Assembly: GCF_003182095.1 (NCBI RefSeq)
Contig: NZ_QGTJ01000003.1
Coordinates: 443,481 to 507,480 of the forward strand
DNA: 64,000 bases
Direction of reading: 5' to 3'
Source: Plasticicumulans acidivorans
GTDB lineage: Bacteria; Pseudomonadota; Gammaproteobacteria; Competibacterales; Competibacteraceae
A program made the translations under genes and the position numbers. Shown piece by piece: positions 7,676 through 16,266 of this stretch (positions are counted from its first letter, which is position 1; each line of letters opens with the position of its first letter). The notes below the pieces were generated by a model. It did no database searches. It had not been told where the DNA came from and saw nothing but the letters and a program-made list of their open reading frames with translations.

Positions 7676-8691
7676 GGACGCCGCAGTTCGTGCACCACCA
7701 GCTCCGGCGGACAATTGAAACGCACCGAAACGATCGATGAACCGGTACCGGCCGAGGTGTAGCCCTGCATGTCACAGTAGCGGAAGGGGCCACGGCAGAA
7801 GCTGCGCGGGCAATCGGCATTGGTCATCAGCGCAAAGCCGCCCGGCAGACAAAGCTGGCCACCGTGCGTATGCCCGGCGAGCAGCAGATCGAAACCGCTG
7901 TGGGCCGCCTGCCAGTAGGCCTCCGGTGAGTGTGCAAGCAGGATCGCGCAGGCATCCAGCGGTACGTTCTCGGCGGCACGCTCGATGTTGTCGGTACAGA
8001 AGTAATGCGGATCGTCGATACCGGCCAGATACAGTCTGTCCGCCCCCCGCTCCAGCACGACGTGCTCATTGAGCAACAGGCGGATGCCGAAATCCTCGAT
8101 CGTCGGCACCATGCGTACGGTGTCATGGTTGCCGAGAATGGCGTAGACCTCGCCCGGCAGCAGGCGGCGCAGGCGCTCCAGCGCGGCCATTGCCGGCCGC
8201 CAGTCGCCATGCGTGCGATAGCGGAAATCGCCGGTGATGACGGTCAGATCCGCATCGACCTCCTGCACGCGCTCGCACAGCGTATGCAGGTATTCGGGAT
8301 CGCCATCGAGATGCAGATCCGACAGATGCAGCAGCCGCAGACCGGAAAACGCCGCCGGCAACGCCGGCAGGGTCACCGGGTTGTGCACCACCTTCAGTGC
8401 GCGGGCATTACGCTGTCCGCGACCGTAAATCCCCATCAGGCGCAGTGTGCCGCGGATGACGGCGTGGATCGAATACCAGTTCTCGATGTGGAAAAACGTG
8501 CGCCCGTAGCCGAAAACCGCCTTGCCGTGCGCCGATTCCATACTCAGCCGCTGACGCAGGTGGAGCTCACTCAGGCGGGCGCGCAAGCGCTCGTCGTCGC
8601 TCGGCGGCAGCGGTGCGGCAACCTGCTGCACCGGCGGGACGCCGCCCGTCAGAACCGGTGACTCAGCGAGCCGCCTGGCTTGTATCGACAT
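7669..8691 (-). CDS. Calcineurin-like metallophosphoesterase
   Basis: A 340-residue dinuclear-metal phosphoesterase. All five metal-ligand motifs are present in order: LSDLHLDG (about 123-130), GDF (154), GNHD (187-190), LAHSPE (about 245) and AGHTHGGQ (about 262). The pattern matches the YkuE/YaeI group; relatives act on small phosphodiesters or on UDP-2,3-diacylglucosamine, but no lipid-specific feature can be assigned here. The start at ATG 8691 has a very good ribosome binding site, AGGGAGG, 6 bases upstream, so a longer upstream frame is rejected. No signal peptide or membrane helix is obvious. Confidence 0.88.
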   Translation of the reverse strand: MSIQARRLAESPVLTGGVPPVQQVAAPLPPSDDERLRARLSELHLRQRLSMESAHGKAVFGYGRTFFHIENWYSIHAVIRGTLRLMGIYGRGQRNARALKVVHNPVTLPALPAAFSGLRLLHLSDLHLDGDPEYLHTLCERVQEVDADLTVITGDFRYRTHGDWRPAMAALERLRRLLPGEVYAILGNHDTVRMVPTIEDFGIRLLLNEHVVLERGADRLYLAGIDDPHYFCTDNIERAAENVPLDACAILLAHSPEAYWQAAHSGFDLLLAGHTHGGQLCLPGGFALMTNADCPRSFCRGPFRYCDMQGYTSAGTGSSIVSVRFNCPPELVVHELRRPQ

Positions 8692-8928
8692 GATCGCCTC
8701 CCTTCTCACGATCACCCTGCGATCGTCGGCGTGCCACCACCTCTGTGGCCGGCACGCCAGTCTGCACTCCATTTAAGCACTGTTGCCAATGTCGGGCCGA
8801 TACCAATGCGCAACAAGGAGTGAACTCGTGCAACTTCCGAGTTAACGTTCGGTCATACCGCTCACGTTGCACATACGCAACGGTGCAGTCTTGTTTGATA
8901 CATGAGTTCAGAGAATTACGGAGTGCCC
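8692..8928. promoter_or_regulatory. Divergent upstream region with two small palindromes
   Basis: The region separates the phosphoesterase gene from the glycine-zipper gene and holds no gene. It contains two small inverted repeats: AACTCG-N9-CGAGTT (8823-8843) and CGTTGC-N6-GCAACG (8865-8882). They could be operators or short hairpins in the leader of the glycine-zipper gene. I see no near-consensus promoter. Confidence 0.35.
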
Positions 8929-9360
8929 ATGTCCATCCACCGTGCCCTGCCCCTCTGCTTTGCGCTCGCCCTGTCGACGCCGGCGCTGGCGGGTTCCAGT
9001 GCCGATGCGCTGCTTGGCGGCGGTGTCGGCGGCGCCGTCGGTGCGCTGGTCGGCAACGAACTCGGCGGACGCGACGGAGCCATCGTCGGCGGTGCCCTCG
9101 GTGCAGCCACCGGTGTCGCCATCACGTCCGGCAGTCCGCGCCGCGAGTACTACCGGGAAGCTCCGCGCCCGGTGTATTACGTCGAAGAGCCGCGTCGCGT
9201 CTATGTCGCGCCCCCGCCACCGGTTTACGTCTACCGCGAGCGGCCGCGCGTGGTGTACGTAGACCGCTATGTAGAGCGCCGTTATGACGACGGCTACCGT
9301 GGCGATCGCTGGCGTCATGACGGTCGTCGTCACGAACACCGCCGCGGCTGGGACGACTAA
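8929..9360 (+). CDS. Exported glycine-zipper protein with Arg/Tyr-rich tail
   Basis: A 143-residue protein with a cleavable signal peptide (MSIHRALPL to ALA, cleavage near residue 21). A glycine-zipper segment follows (GGGVGGAVGALVGNELGG to GGALGAATGVAI, about 28-66), as in Rick_17kDa/SlyB-like 2TM proteins of the envelope. From about residue 75 to the end it is rich in Arg, Tyr, Pro and His (PPPPVYVYRER, VVYVDRYVERRY) and looks disordered. The start at ATG 8929 is preceded by GGAG 7 bases upstream. There is no lipobox Cys. The role is unknown; similar proteins are tied to envelope integrity or stress. Confidence 0.75.
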   Translation: MSIHRALPLCFALALSTPALAGSSADALLGGGVGGAVGALVGNELGGRDGAIVGGALGAATGVAITSGSPRREYYREAPRPVYYVEEPRRVYVAPPPPVYVYRERPRVVYVDRYVERRYDDGYRGDRWRHDGRRHEHRRGWDD

Positions 9361-9366
9361 CCCGCC

Positions 9367-10260
9367 TCAGCCGGCGCCAGCAGCCTGCCGCCACTGCCCC
9401 GGGCTGAGGCCATGCGCCCGCCGGAAGACATTGCCGAAGTGTGCCTGGCTGGCGAAGCCGCAGGCCAGCGCCACTTCGGCAAGCGGCAGCTGGCTCGCGC
9501 CCAGCAACTGCCGGGCCCGCCGCAGACGGCGGGCAAGCACCCAGGCGTGCGGTGCGAAGCCGGTCGAAACGCGGAACATGCGCGCAAAGTGGAATTCGCT
9601 GAGGCAGGCCTGTGCGGCCAGTTCACACAGGCCGAGCGGCGCATCGAGGTGACTGTCGACATAGTCGAGCACCCGCCGCCGCACCGCCGTCGCCAGTCCG
9701 CCACGCAGCAGCGGCCATGCTCCGCCGGCGGCATAGCGCTTCAGCAAGGTGGCCAGCATGGCCTGCAGCAACTCATCGGCCGCCACCCGCAGTGCCGGCT
9801 CATCCCAGTCCAGCGCCAGCAAGCGGCGACCGAGTGCGGCCAGCACAGCATCTTCGGCATACAGCGCGTCGTGCAGGCTGCAGGCGCGCGGTTCGCGGTC
9901 CAGCCATTCGAGAACCGCGGCCGCGAAGCGCGTCGGTGAGATATAGACGTGCAGAAACGCCAGATCGCCATCGACGATCCAGCTCGACGGCGCACCGGCC
10001 GGCAGGATGCAGATGCGCTCGGGCGCGCCATGCAGCGTCGGCCGATCGCTGCGGTAAGTGCCAAGCCCGCCGGCCAGATACAGGCTCAGCGTGTGGTGCG
10101 CCGGCGCCTCATAGCTGACGCGATCATCGGCATTGCGCCAGACGGCGGCGGAGACGCCATCGCCGAGCTGGCCGGCGCGCAGCTGGCGCGCGTGCGACTG
10201 CGTCAGCGCCCGGGCCACCGCCGGTTCATCCGCTTCGTCACGCCGGCCCGTTGCCGCCAT
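9367..10260 (-). CDS. AraC-family transcriptional regulator
   Basis: A 297-residue regulator with an N-terminal cupin-like effector domain (about 20-180) and the AraC double helix-turn-helix at the C-terminus (about 200-295). The second-HTH consensus is clear: PLAEVALACGFASQAHFGNVFRRAHGLSPGQWR. It is divergent from the EamA exporter gene. Four CGCA elements on a 10-bp period lie between them, so it probably controls that exporter in response to a small molecule. Its 3' end is 6 bp from the stop of the glycine-zipper gene. Confidence 0.9.
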   Translation of the reverse strand: MAATGRRDEADEPAVARALTQSHARQLRAGQLGDGVSAAVWRNADDRVSYEAPAHHTLSLYLAGGLGTYRSDRPTLHGAPERICILPAGAPSSWIVDGDLAFLHVYISPTRFAAAVLEWLDREPRACSLHDALYAEDAVLAALGRRLLALDWDEPALRVAADELLQAMLATLLKRYAAGGAWPLLRGGLATAVRRRVLDYVDSHLDAPLGLCELAAQACLSEFHFARMFRVSTGFAPHAWVLARRLRRARQLLGASQLPLAEVALACGFASQAHFGNVFRRAHGLSPGQWRQAAGAG

Positions 10261-10340
10261 CGCTCCGTCCCCTCCTCATCCTGCCGCACGGCGATGATAG
10301 CCACGACCGGCGCGCGGCCCGCGGCACGGTGCCGATAAAG

Positions 10341-10377
10341 CGCAAGATCACGCAAAACAGCGCAGGTTTTCGCAATA
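10341..10377. promoter_or_regulatory. Phased CGCA repeats, candidate AraC-type operator
   Basis: CGCA occurs at exactly 10341, 10351, 10361 and 10371 (CGCAAGA, CGCAAAA, CGCAGGT, CGCAATA). The 10-bp period puts all four on the same face of the helix. AraC-family proteins bind paired direct half-sites with each HTH reading successive major grooves. Placement between the divergent regulator and exporter genes fits an operator. Confidence 0.5.
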
Positions 10378-10432
10378 CTGCACACCCGGTTCAGGCCGAT
10401 GCTGCGCCTCCCCTGAACGGAGCCCGTGTGCC

Positions 10433-11341
10433 ATGACCGTTTCGCTCTATGCCCTGACCGTGCTGATCTGGGGTACCACCTGGATCGCCATCAAACTGCA
10501 GCTCGGCGCGGTGCCGATCGAGGCCTCGATCATCTACCGTTTCACGCTGGCCGCCGCGCTGCTGTTCGCCTGGCTGCTGGCGCGCCGCCGCCTGCAGCGC
10601 CTGAGCGCAGCGGATCATCTGTGGACACTGGCGCAGGGCGCCTGCCTGTTCTGCATCAATTTTGTCTGCTTCTACACGGCAACCGGCTACATCAGCAGCG
10701 GCACGGTGTCGGTGGTGTTTTCCGCGGCGACGGTCTTCAACGCTGTCAACGGGCGGATTTTCTTCGGCCGGGCGCTGAGCGCCCGCATGCTCGGCGGGGC
10801 AGCGTTCGGCGTGCTCGGCCTGACGCTGCTGTTCTGGCGCGAACTCGCCGGCGGCAACAGTGACACCTTGCGCGGCATCGGCTATGCCGCACTCGGCACC
10901 TTGTGTTTTTCCTTCGGCAACATGATTTCGGCGCGCCATCAGGCGCATGGCCTGCGCCCGCTCAGCTCCAACGCCTGGGGCATGCTCTACGGCGCGCTGC
11001 TGCTCACGCTCTGGGCCTGGCTGCACGGCATCAGCTTTCGCATCGACAGCACGCCCGTCTACCTCGGCGCACTGCTCTACCTCGCCATTCCCGGCTCGGT
11101 GATCGGCTTTACCGCCTACCTGACGCTGGTCGGCCGCATCGGTGCCGAGCGCGCGGCCTACGCCACGGTGCTGTTTCCGGTGGTGGCCTTGAGCATCTCC
11201 AGCCTGGTCGAGGGCTATCGCTGGACACCGCTCGCCGGCGCCGGCCTGACGCTGGTGATGGCCGGCAACGTGCTGGTGTTCGCCGCGCCGCGTGCGCCGG
11301 CGGCGGCCGCGATCAGCGCAAGGCCCGCACTGCCGCGTTGA
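10433..11341 (+). CDS. EamA/DMT-family exporter (RhaT/YdcZ-like)
   Basis: A 302-residue inner-membrane protein with ten predicted helices in two repeated halves (about residues 1-140 and 145-285), typical of the drug/metabolite transporter EamA family. These proteins export amino acids, metabolites or toxic compounds; substrates cannot be read from sequence. Family marks include LIWGTTWIAIK at the N-terminus, and YLAIPGSVIGF and VVALSISSLVEG in the second half. It is divergent from an AraC-family regulator, a common pairing. Its last 29 bases overlap the convergent gene that follows. Confidence 0.9.
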   Translation: MTVSLYALTVLIWGTTWIAIKLQLGAVPIEASIIYRFTLAAALLFAWLLARRRLQRLSAADHLWTLAQGACLFCINFVCFYTATGYISSGTVSVVFSAATVFNAVNGRIFFGRALSARMLGGAAFGVLGLTLLFWRELAGGNSDTLRGIGYAALGTLCFSFGNMISARHQAHGLRPLSSNAWGMLYGALLLTLWAWLHGISFRIDSTPVYLGALLYLAIPGSVIGFTAYLTLVGRIGAERAAYATVLFPVVALSISSLVEGYRWTPLAGAGLTLVMAGNVLVFAAPRAPAAAAISARPALPR

Positions 11342-12293
11342 GTAGATCGAGCAAATCGAAGACGCGGGCGACGTAGGCGTCGTGCAGTGCAAAGCCGCCG
11401 CTGCCCTGGCCGTCGAGCTCGCGATTCAGGGCGTCGAGCAGCTTGTGCAGGCGGCGCGCATGCAGACCCAGCGCCTGCTGCAGCGGATCGGTCAGCACGC
11501 CGGAGATCGCCGCCAGCACGCCGAGCGCAGCCATCGCGCCACCGGTACTGGCCACCAGCAGCCCGGTCGAGGCGGTGGCCGGAAACGCCGCGTAATACAG
11601 CGAGCCGAGCGTCGGCCCGAGCGCGAACTGTGCCACCGCCAGATGCTGGGCGATGCCGCTCGCCGCCGCCGCACCAATCGCCACCGTGCCCGGCGTGAAC
11701 TGGTTGAGCGCCGCGCCGGCAGCAAGCGTGACCAGCGCATTCGACAGTTCCGCCGCCGCCACCCGCGAGGCGGTGTAATGCGCCAGGAAATCGGTCAGCC
11801 GGCCACGCAGGGCAAGGTGCTGGCCGGCGGCGGCGAGTTCGGCGAGCACCGGCGCGAACTGCGCCGCGACGACCGGCTCGGCGAGCACGGTTTCGAACAG
11901 CGAATCGTGCTCGCAGCGGCGCCCGCCGCTGGTGAACGGCAGCTCCAGCCAGTCGCTGAAGATCAGCCATTCCAGCTCGCGCTCGACGTCGGTGCGCCAG
12001 CCGTGCGGCACGCGCTCCAGCCGCTCGGCCGCGCGGCGCAGACCACCGCGCCGGCTGAGCGCCGCCACGCCGCCGATCGCCAGACGCGGACCGGCCCACA
12101 GCACATTGAGCGGCGCGCGCAGCAGATCGCGGCCGAAGGCCACGCGGTTGAGCTGCCAGGCGCCGCGCCAGCCGAAATGCCGGTGCGTGAACGGGACGAT
12201 CCGCTGCCGGCGCGCATCGATCCAGCGACGGGCGGCGGCACTGACCGCGACATCGAGCGCGGCATGCGTCAGGGAAGGCAGTGCATCAGTCAT
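11313..12293 (-). CDS. Conserved helical membrane-associated protein of unknown function (DUF6635-like)
   Basis: A 326-residue protein I cannot assign to a function. It resembles proteins grouped as DUF6635, but I hold that loosely. The N-terminal part is basic (RRWIDARRQRIVPFTHRHFG). The middle and C-terminal thirds have long Ala/Leu/Gly-rich hydrophobic helices (about 165-265) that could insert in or associate with the membrane, and a helical tail ends in LLDLLNAAVRALR. ATG 12293 is chosen over an ATG 27 bases upstream because the upstream extension adds no recognisable content. Base use is like the neighbours. It overlaps the convergent exporter gene by 29 bp. Confidence 0.65.
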   Translation of the reverse strand: MTDALPSLTHAALDVAVSAAARRWIDARRQRIVPFTHRHFGWRGAWQLNRVAFGRDLLRAPLNVLWAGPRLAIGGVAALSRRGGLRRAAERLERVPHGWRTDVERELEWLIFSDWLELPFTSGGRRCEHDSLFETVLAEPVVAAQFAPVLAELAAAGQHLALRGRLTDFLAHYTASRVAAAELSNALVTLAAGAALNQFTPGTVAIGAAAASGIAQHLAVAQFALGPTLGSLYYAAFPATASTGLLVASTGGAMAALGVLAAISGVLTDPLQQALGLHARRLHKLLDALNRELDGQGSGGFALHDAYVARVFDLLDLLNAAVRALR

Positions 12294-12338
12294 TGCGGCA
12301 GTGACCGGCAAACGGCACAAGCGTTCGGCACACGCGCC

Positions 12339-14438
12339 TCAAGCCTGCAGCCCGATACGCGCCGCCGCCCGGGCGTGGAGCCAGTCAGCGAGCGCCGCGG
12401 CACTCTGCGGCCGCGCAAAGTAATAGCCCTGCGCCCGGCGTGCGCCGAGCCGGCGCACCCGCTCCAGCTGCTCGCTGGTCTCCACCCCTTCGACGACCAG
12501 CTCCAGACCGAAGGCCCGCGCCATCGACAGCGCGGCTGCAATGATCGCCTCACCACCCTGATCCAGCGCGCTGATGAAGCTGCGGTCGACCTTGAGCACA
12601 TCGGCCGGAAAACGGCGCAGATAGGCGAGCGAGGAGTAACCGCTGCCGAAATCGTCGATCGCCACGCGCACGCCGCGAGCGCGCAGCGCCGAGAGCACGG
12701 CACCGACGTGCGCACCGTCGAGCGCGAACACCGACTCGGTCAGTTCGAGTTCGAGGCGCTGCGGCGCCAGGCCGCTGGCGGCGAGCACTGCCTCGATGCG
12801 ATCGACACAGTCGTGCTGCAGCAGCTGCACCATCGACAGATTGACCGCCACCGAGACCGACGACGGCAAACCGCACACGCTGCGGCAGGCCATCTCCAGC
12901 AGCCGGTAGCCGAGCGCGATGATGCTGCCGTTCTCCTCGGCGAGCGGGATGAACACGTCCGGCGCTACCGGGCCGAACTCGCTGTGCCGCCAGCGCGCCA
13001 GCGCTTCGACGGCACGCACGCGGCCGTCTTCCAGATCGACGATCGGCTGGAACATCAACGTCAGGCCATCGCCGCTGTCGGCGCAGCCGCGTAATGCCTG
13101 ATGCATCGCCACGCGTCGCTGCGACTCGGCGCCGAGTGCCGACCAGTACACCCGTGCCTGATCGCCGTGCTCGGACTTGGCGGCGTACATCGCCAGGTCG
13201 GCGTGACGGATCAGCGTCTGCGCGTCGCGACCGTGCTCCGGCGCCAGCGCGATACCGATGCTGCCGCCGATGCGCACGACGCCGTCGCCGAAGGCGATCG
13301 GTGCCCCGAGACTGGCCAGCAGGGTCTCCGCCAGTGCCTGCGCCGCCGCCGTGTCGCCGCTCAGCAGCAGCACGAATTCATCCCCGCCCCAGCGGGCGCA
13401 GGCCAGCAGGTTTTCCCCCAGCGCCGAAGTCTCCCCCAGCAGCGACAGGCGCTGCGCCACCGTGCGCAGGACCAGATCACCGGCGGCGTGACCGAGTCCG
13501 TCATTGACCTCCTTGAAGCGGTCGAGGTCGACGAACAGCAAGGCCAGCGCACTGCCTTCCACTTCACGCCGCTGCAGGGCGGCGTCGAGCACCAGATTCA
13601 AGCCGCTGCGATTGAGCAGGCCGGTCAGGGCATCGCTGCGGGCCATGCGCTCCAGCTCGCGCTGGTAGCGCACCCGCTCAGCGACCTCGCGCTGCAGCTC
13701 GGTGGTGCGCTGCTGCACGCGGCCTTCGAGCTCCTGGTTGGCGGTCAGCAGCGCCTGCTCGGCCTGCGCCAGGCGGGCGTTGCTCTGCTCGGTCGCGGCA
13801 CGCTGGCTGTCGGCGAGCTGGCTGAGGTGCTGGTTGACGCGCGACAGGCGCAGCGCCCGCGTCACGCTGCCACTGAGCGTCATCACCGAGAAGAACATCG
13901 CCACCAGATAGACGCAGCCCAGCATGCCCAGCGTGCGCTCACTGGCGCCTTCCCCGAGCAGCAGCAGCCACAGGGTCGGCGGCACCAGCAGCAGGCAGCA
14001 GAAACTCGCGGCCAGTGCGCGGCTGGCGGCCAGCACCGCCACGCCGCCGCTGGTCATCGCGCAGATGACGACGGTGGTGAAGGCGCGTGCGCTGACGTCG
14101 AGCTTGGCGAAAAACAGCGGCGCCCACAGCCCCCAGAGCACGGCGACCGCGAGCACGCCGCAGACATGCCAGCGCATCCAGCGCGGGGCCGTCGCCAGCG
14201 TCGCCTCCCCCCGCCGGCGGTAGACGATAAGCCCCCAGGTGCGCAGCAGCAGCACGATCCACATGCCGCCCAGCCAGAGAAAACCGCCCTCCGGCACCGC
14301 TCCGCCGACCCGGCTCAGGTAGACCAGGCCGCTGGCGACAGAACCGTTGACCAGCAGTGCCACCAGACTCTGCGCGTACAGCAAACGCACGTGATCGAGC
14401 AGCAGCGTCGGCGCCAGCTCCGCGTGCAAGGCATCCAT
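12339..14438 (-). CDS. Membrane-anchored GGDEF-EAL cyclic-di-GMP enzyme
   Basis: About 699 residues. Roughly six N-terminal membrane helices (residues 15-190) are followed by a coiled coil (about 200-265), a GGDEF domain (motif WGGDEF near 346) and an EAL domain (VEALARW near 476, then NLSMVQL, LELTESVF, DDFGSGYSSL, KVDRSF and EGVET). Both catalytic signatures are intact, so it could make and break cyclic di-GMP. The product-inhibition I-site (RxxD before GGDEF) is not present: the position reads GENL. ATG 14438 is used because the longer frame (to 14591) runs 62 bp into recJ and adds low-complexity basic residues. No strong ribosome binding site marks either start. Confidence 0.88.
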   Translation of the reverse strand: MDALHAELAPTLLLDHVRLLYAQSLVALLVNGSVASGLVYLSRVGGAVPEGGFLWLGGMWIVLLLRTWGLIVYRRRGEATLATAPRWMRWHVCGVLAVAVLWGLWAPLFFAKLDVSARAFTTVVICAMTSGGVAVLAASRALAASFCCLLLVPPTLWLLLLGEGASERTLGMLGCVYLVAMFFSVMTLSGSVTRALRLSRVNQHLSQLADSQRAATEQSNARLAQAEQALLTANQELEGRVQQRTTELQREVAERVRYQRELERMARSDALTGLLNRSGLNLVLDAALQRREVEGSALALLFVDLDRFKEVNDGLGHAAGDLVLRTVAQRLSLLGETSALGENLLACARWGGDEFVLLLSGDTAAAQALAETLLASLGAPIAFGDGVVRIGGSIGIALAPEHGRDAQTLIRHADLAMYAAKSEHGDQARVYWSALGAESQRRVAMHQALRGCADSGDGLTLMFQPIVDLEDGRVRAVEALARWRHSEFGPVAPDVFIPLAEENGSIIALGYRLLEMACRSVCGLPSSVSVAVNLSMVQLLQHDCVDRIEAVLAASGLAPQRLELELTESVFALDGAHVGAVLSALRARGVRVAIDDFGSGYSSLAYLRRFPADVLKVDRSFISALDQGGEAIIAAALSMARAFGLELVVEGVETSEQLERVRRLGARRAQGYYFARPQSAAALADWLHARAAARIGLQA

Positions 14439-14529
14439 CGGTTTATCGTCAGCCGTGTCCACGCTCGTCGCCCATCCCAGTGCTGACGGCTCACACGACG
14501 CGGCACGCCGTGCCGGTCGTGCCGCTCGC

Positions 14530-16260
14530 TCACCCGGGCCGTTCCAGGTGCTCGATCCGCAACTGCACGTTGCGGCGTCCTTTCCATTCATTTAGATCAA
14601 GACGATAGGCGACTCGCAGGCACTCGCCTACTGCCGGTTCGGCAGACGGCGTTTCCGCCAGACCGAAACCGATGGCATCGATGGCATCGCCGCCCGCCAG
14701 CGGACGCAGCAGCAGCTTGAGATGGCGCTCCTTGAGCACGCGCACCGCCAGCACCTCGAACTCGCCATCGAACAGCGGCTCGGGAAAGCCCTGCCCCCAC
14801 GGCCCGCCGGCGCGCAGCTCGACGGCCAGCTCCGCGCTGAACTCCGCCCCGCGCAGTTCGCCGTCGGACTCGATGACGCCCTGCAGCTGCGCGATGCTCA
14901 GCCGCCGCCGCACCTCGGCATCGAAAGCCTGCGTGAAGCGCGGGTAATCCTCGGTGCGCAGCGACAAACCGGCCGCCATCGCGTGGCCGCCGAACTTCGG
15001 CAGCAGACCGGGATACGTGGCGGCCACGGCATCGAGCACGTCACGGATGTGCAGCCCCGGCACCGAGCGCGCCGAGCCTTTCAGCCAGCCCGCAGCCTGC
15101 TCGGGCGCGAAGGCAATCGTCGGCCGGTGCGTGCGCTCGCGGATGCGTGCAGCGAGGATGCCGATCACCCCCTGATGCCAGTGCGCATCGAACAGACACA
15201 GCCCGAACGGCAGCTCACCGTCGAGCGCCAGCCGCCCGAGGTCTTCGAGTGCCGCCGTCTTCATCTCATCTTCGATGTCGCGCCGCTCGCGGTTGAGGCG
15301 ATCGAGCGTGCGCGCCAGTTCGCCGGCACGCGCCGGCTCATCGCAGAGCAGGCATTCGATGCCGAGGCGCATGTCTTCCAGCCGGCCGGCGGCGTTCAGC
15401 CGCGGGCCGATGGCAAAACCGATGTCGGTCGCCTGCACCTGCTCGCGCTGGCGGCCGGCGACTTCGAGCAGCGCGCGGATGCCCGGCAGGCACTGGCCGG
15501 CGCGGATACGCCGCAGGCCCTGCGCCACCAGCACACGGTTGACGTGATCGAGCGGCACAACGTCGGCGACGGTGCCGAAGGCGACCAGATCGAGCAGTCG
15601 CGCGAGGTTCGGTTCGCTCAAACCGCAGGCCGTATACCAACCGCTCAGGCGCAGCTTCGCGCGCAGGGCCAGCATCACGTAGAAGATCACGCCAACACCG
15701 GCCAGCGCCTTCGACGGAAACTCGCAGCCCGGCTGGTTCGGATTGACGATGGCATCGGCCGCCGGCAGCTGGGCCCCCGGCAGATGGTGATCGGTCACCA
15801 GCACCTGCCAGCCGCGCGCCTTCGCTGCAGCGACGCCGTCGAGGCTGGAGATGCCGTTGTCGACGGTGATCAGCAGCTCGGGGTGCTGCGCCGCCGCCAG
15901 CTCGACGATCTCCGGTGTCAGGCCATACCCGTGCACCTGCCGGTTCGGCACGATGTAGTCGACATGGCGGGCGCCCAGCGCACGCAGCGCGCGCACGCCG
16001 AGCGCGCAGGCGGTGGCGCCGTCGGCATCGAAATCAGCGACGAAGAGAATGCGGGCATCGCTGCTGAGCGCGGCGGCGAGCAGTTCGGCGGCGCGATCGA
16101 TGCCCTTGAGCCGTGCCGGCGGCGGCAGCGCCGTGAACTCCTGATCGAGCTCCTCGGCGCTGCGCACGCCGCGGGCGGCGTAGACGCGGGCGAGCAGTGG
16201 CGGCAATTCGGTCGGCAGGGCCGCGGTATCCGCCGGCGGACGGCGACGAATCGTGGTCAT
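14530..16260 (-). CDS. recJ: Single-stranded-DNA-specific exonuclease RecJ
   Basis: A 576-residue 5'-3' single-strand exonuclease used in recombination, mismatch repair and fork restart (RecF pathway). The DHH-family metal motifs are present: ADFDADG (about 73-80), VDNGIS and TDHH (about 153-156). The DHHA1 part has the glycine-rich FGGHAMAAG, and a C-terminal OB-fold follows. Length matches E. coli RecJ (577). It follows the phosphoglycerate-mutase-like gene by 6 bp on the same strand, so probably one transcript. Confidence 0.96.
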   Translation of the reverse strand: MTTIRRRPPADTAALPTELPPLLARVYAARGVRSAEELDQEFTALPPPARLKGIDRAAELLAAALSSDARILFVADFDADGATACALGVRALRALGARHVDYIVPNRQVHGYGLTPEIVELAAAQHPELLITVDNGISSLDGVAAAKARGWQVLVTDHHLPGAQLPAADAIVNPNQPGCEFPSKALAGVGVIFYVMLALRAKLRLSGWYTACGLSEPNLARLLDLVAFGTVADVVPLDHVNRVLVAQGLRRIRAGQCLPGIRALLEVAGRQREQVQATDIGFAIGPRLNAAGRLEDMRLGIECLLCDEPARAGELARTLDRLNRERRDIEDEMKTAALEDLGRLALDGELPFGLCLFDAHWHQGVIGILAARIRERTHRPTIAFAPEQAAGWLKGSARSVPGLHIRDVLDAVAATYPGLLPKFGGHAMAAGLSLRTEDYPRFTQAFDAEVRRRLSIAQLQGVIESDGELRGAEFSAELAVELRAGGPWGQGFPEPLFDGEFEVLAVRVLKERHLKLLLRPLAGGDAIDAIGFGLAETPSAEPAVGECLRVAYRLDLNEWKGRRNVQLRIEHLERPG

Positions 16261-16266
16261 GGGGAG

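Noticed and set aside
8908-9339. Minus-strand frame opposite the glycine-zipper gene
   Set aside because: The plus-strand gene has a clear signal peptide, zipper and ribosome binding site; the opposite frame has none.
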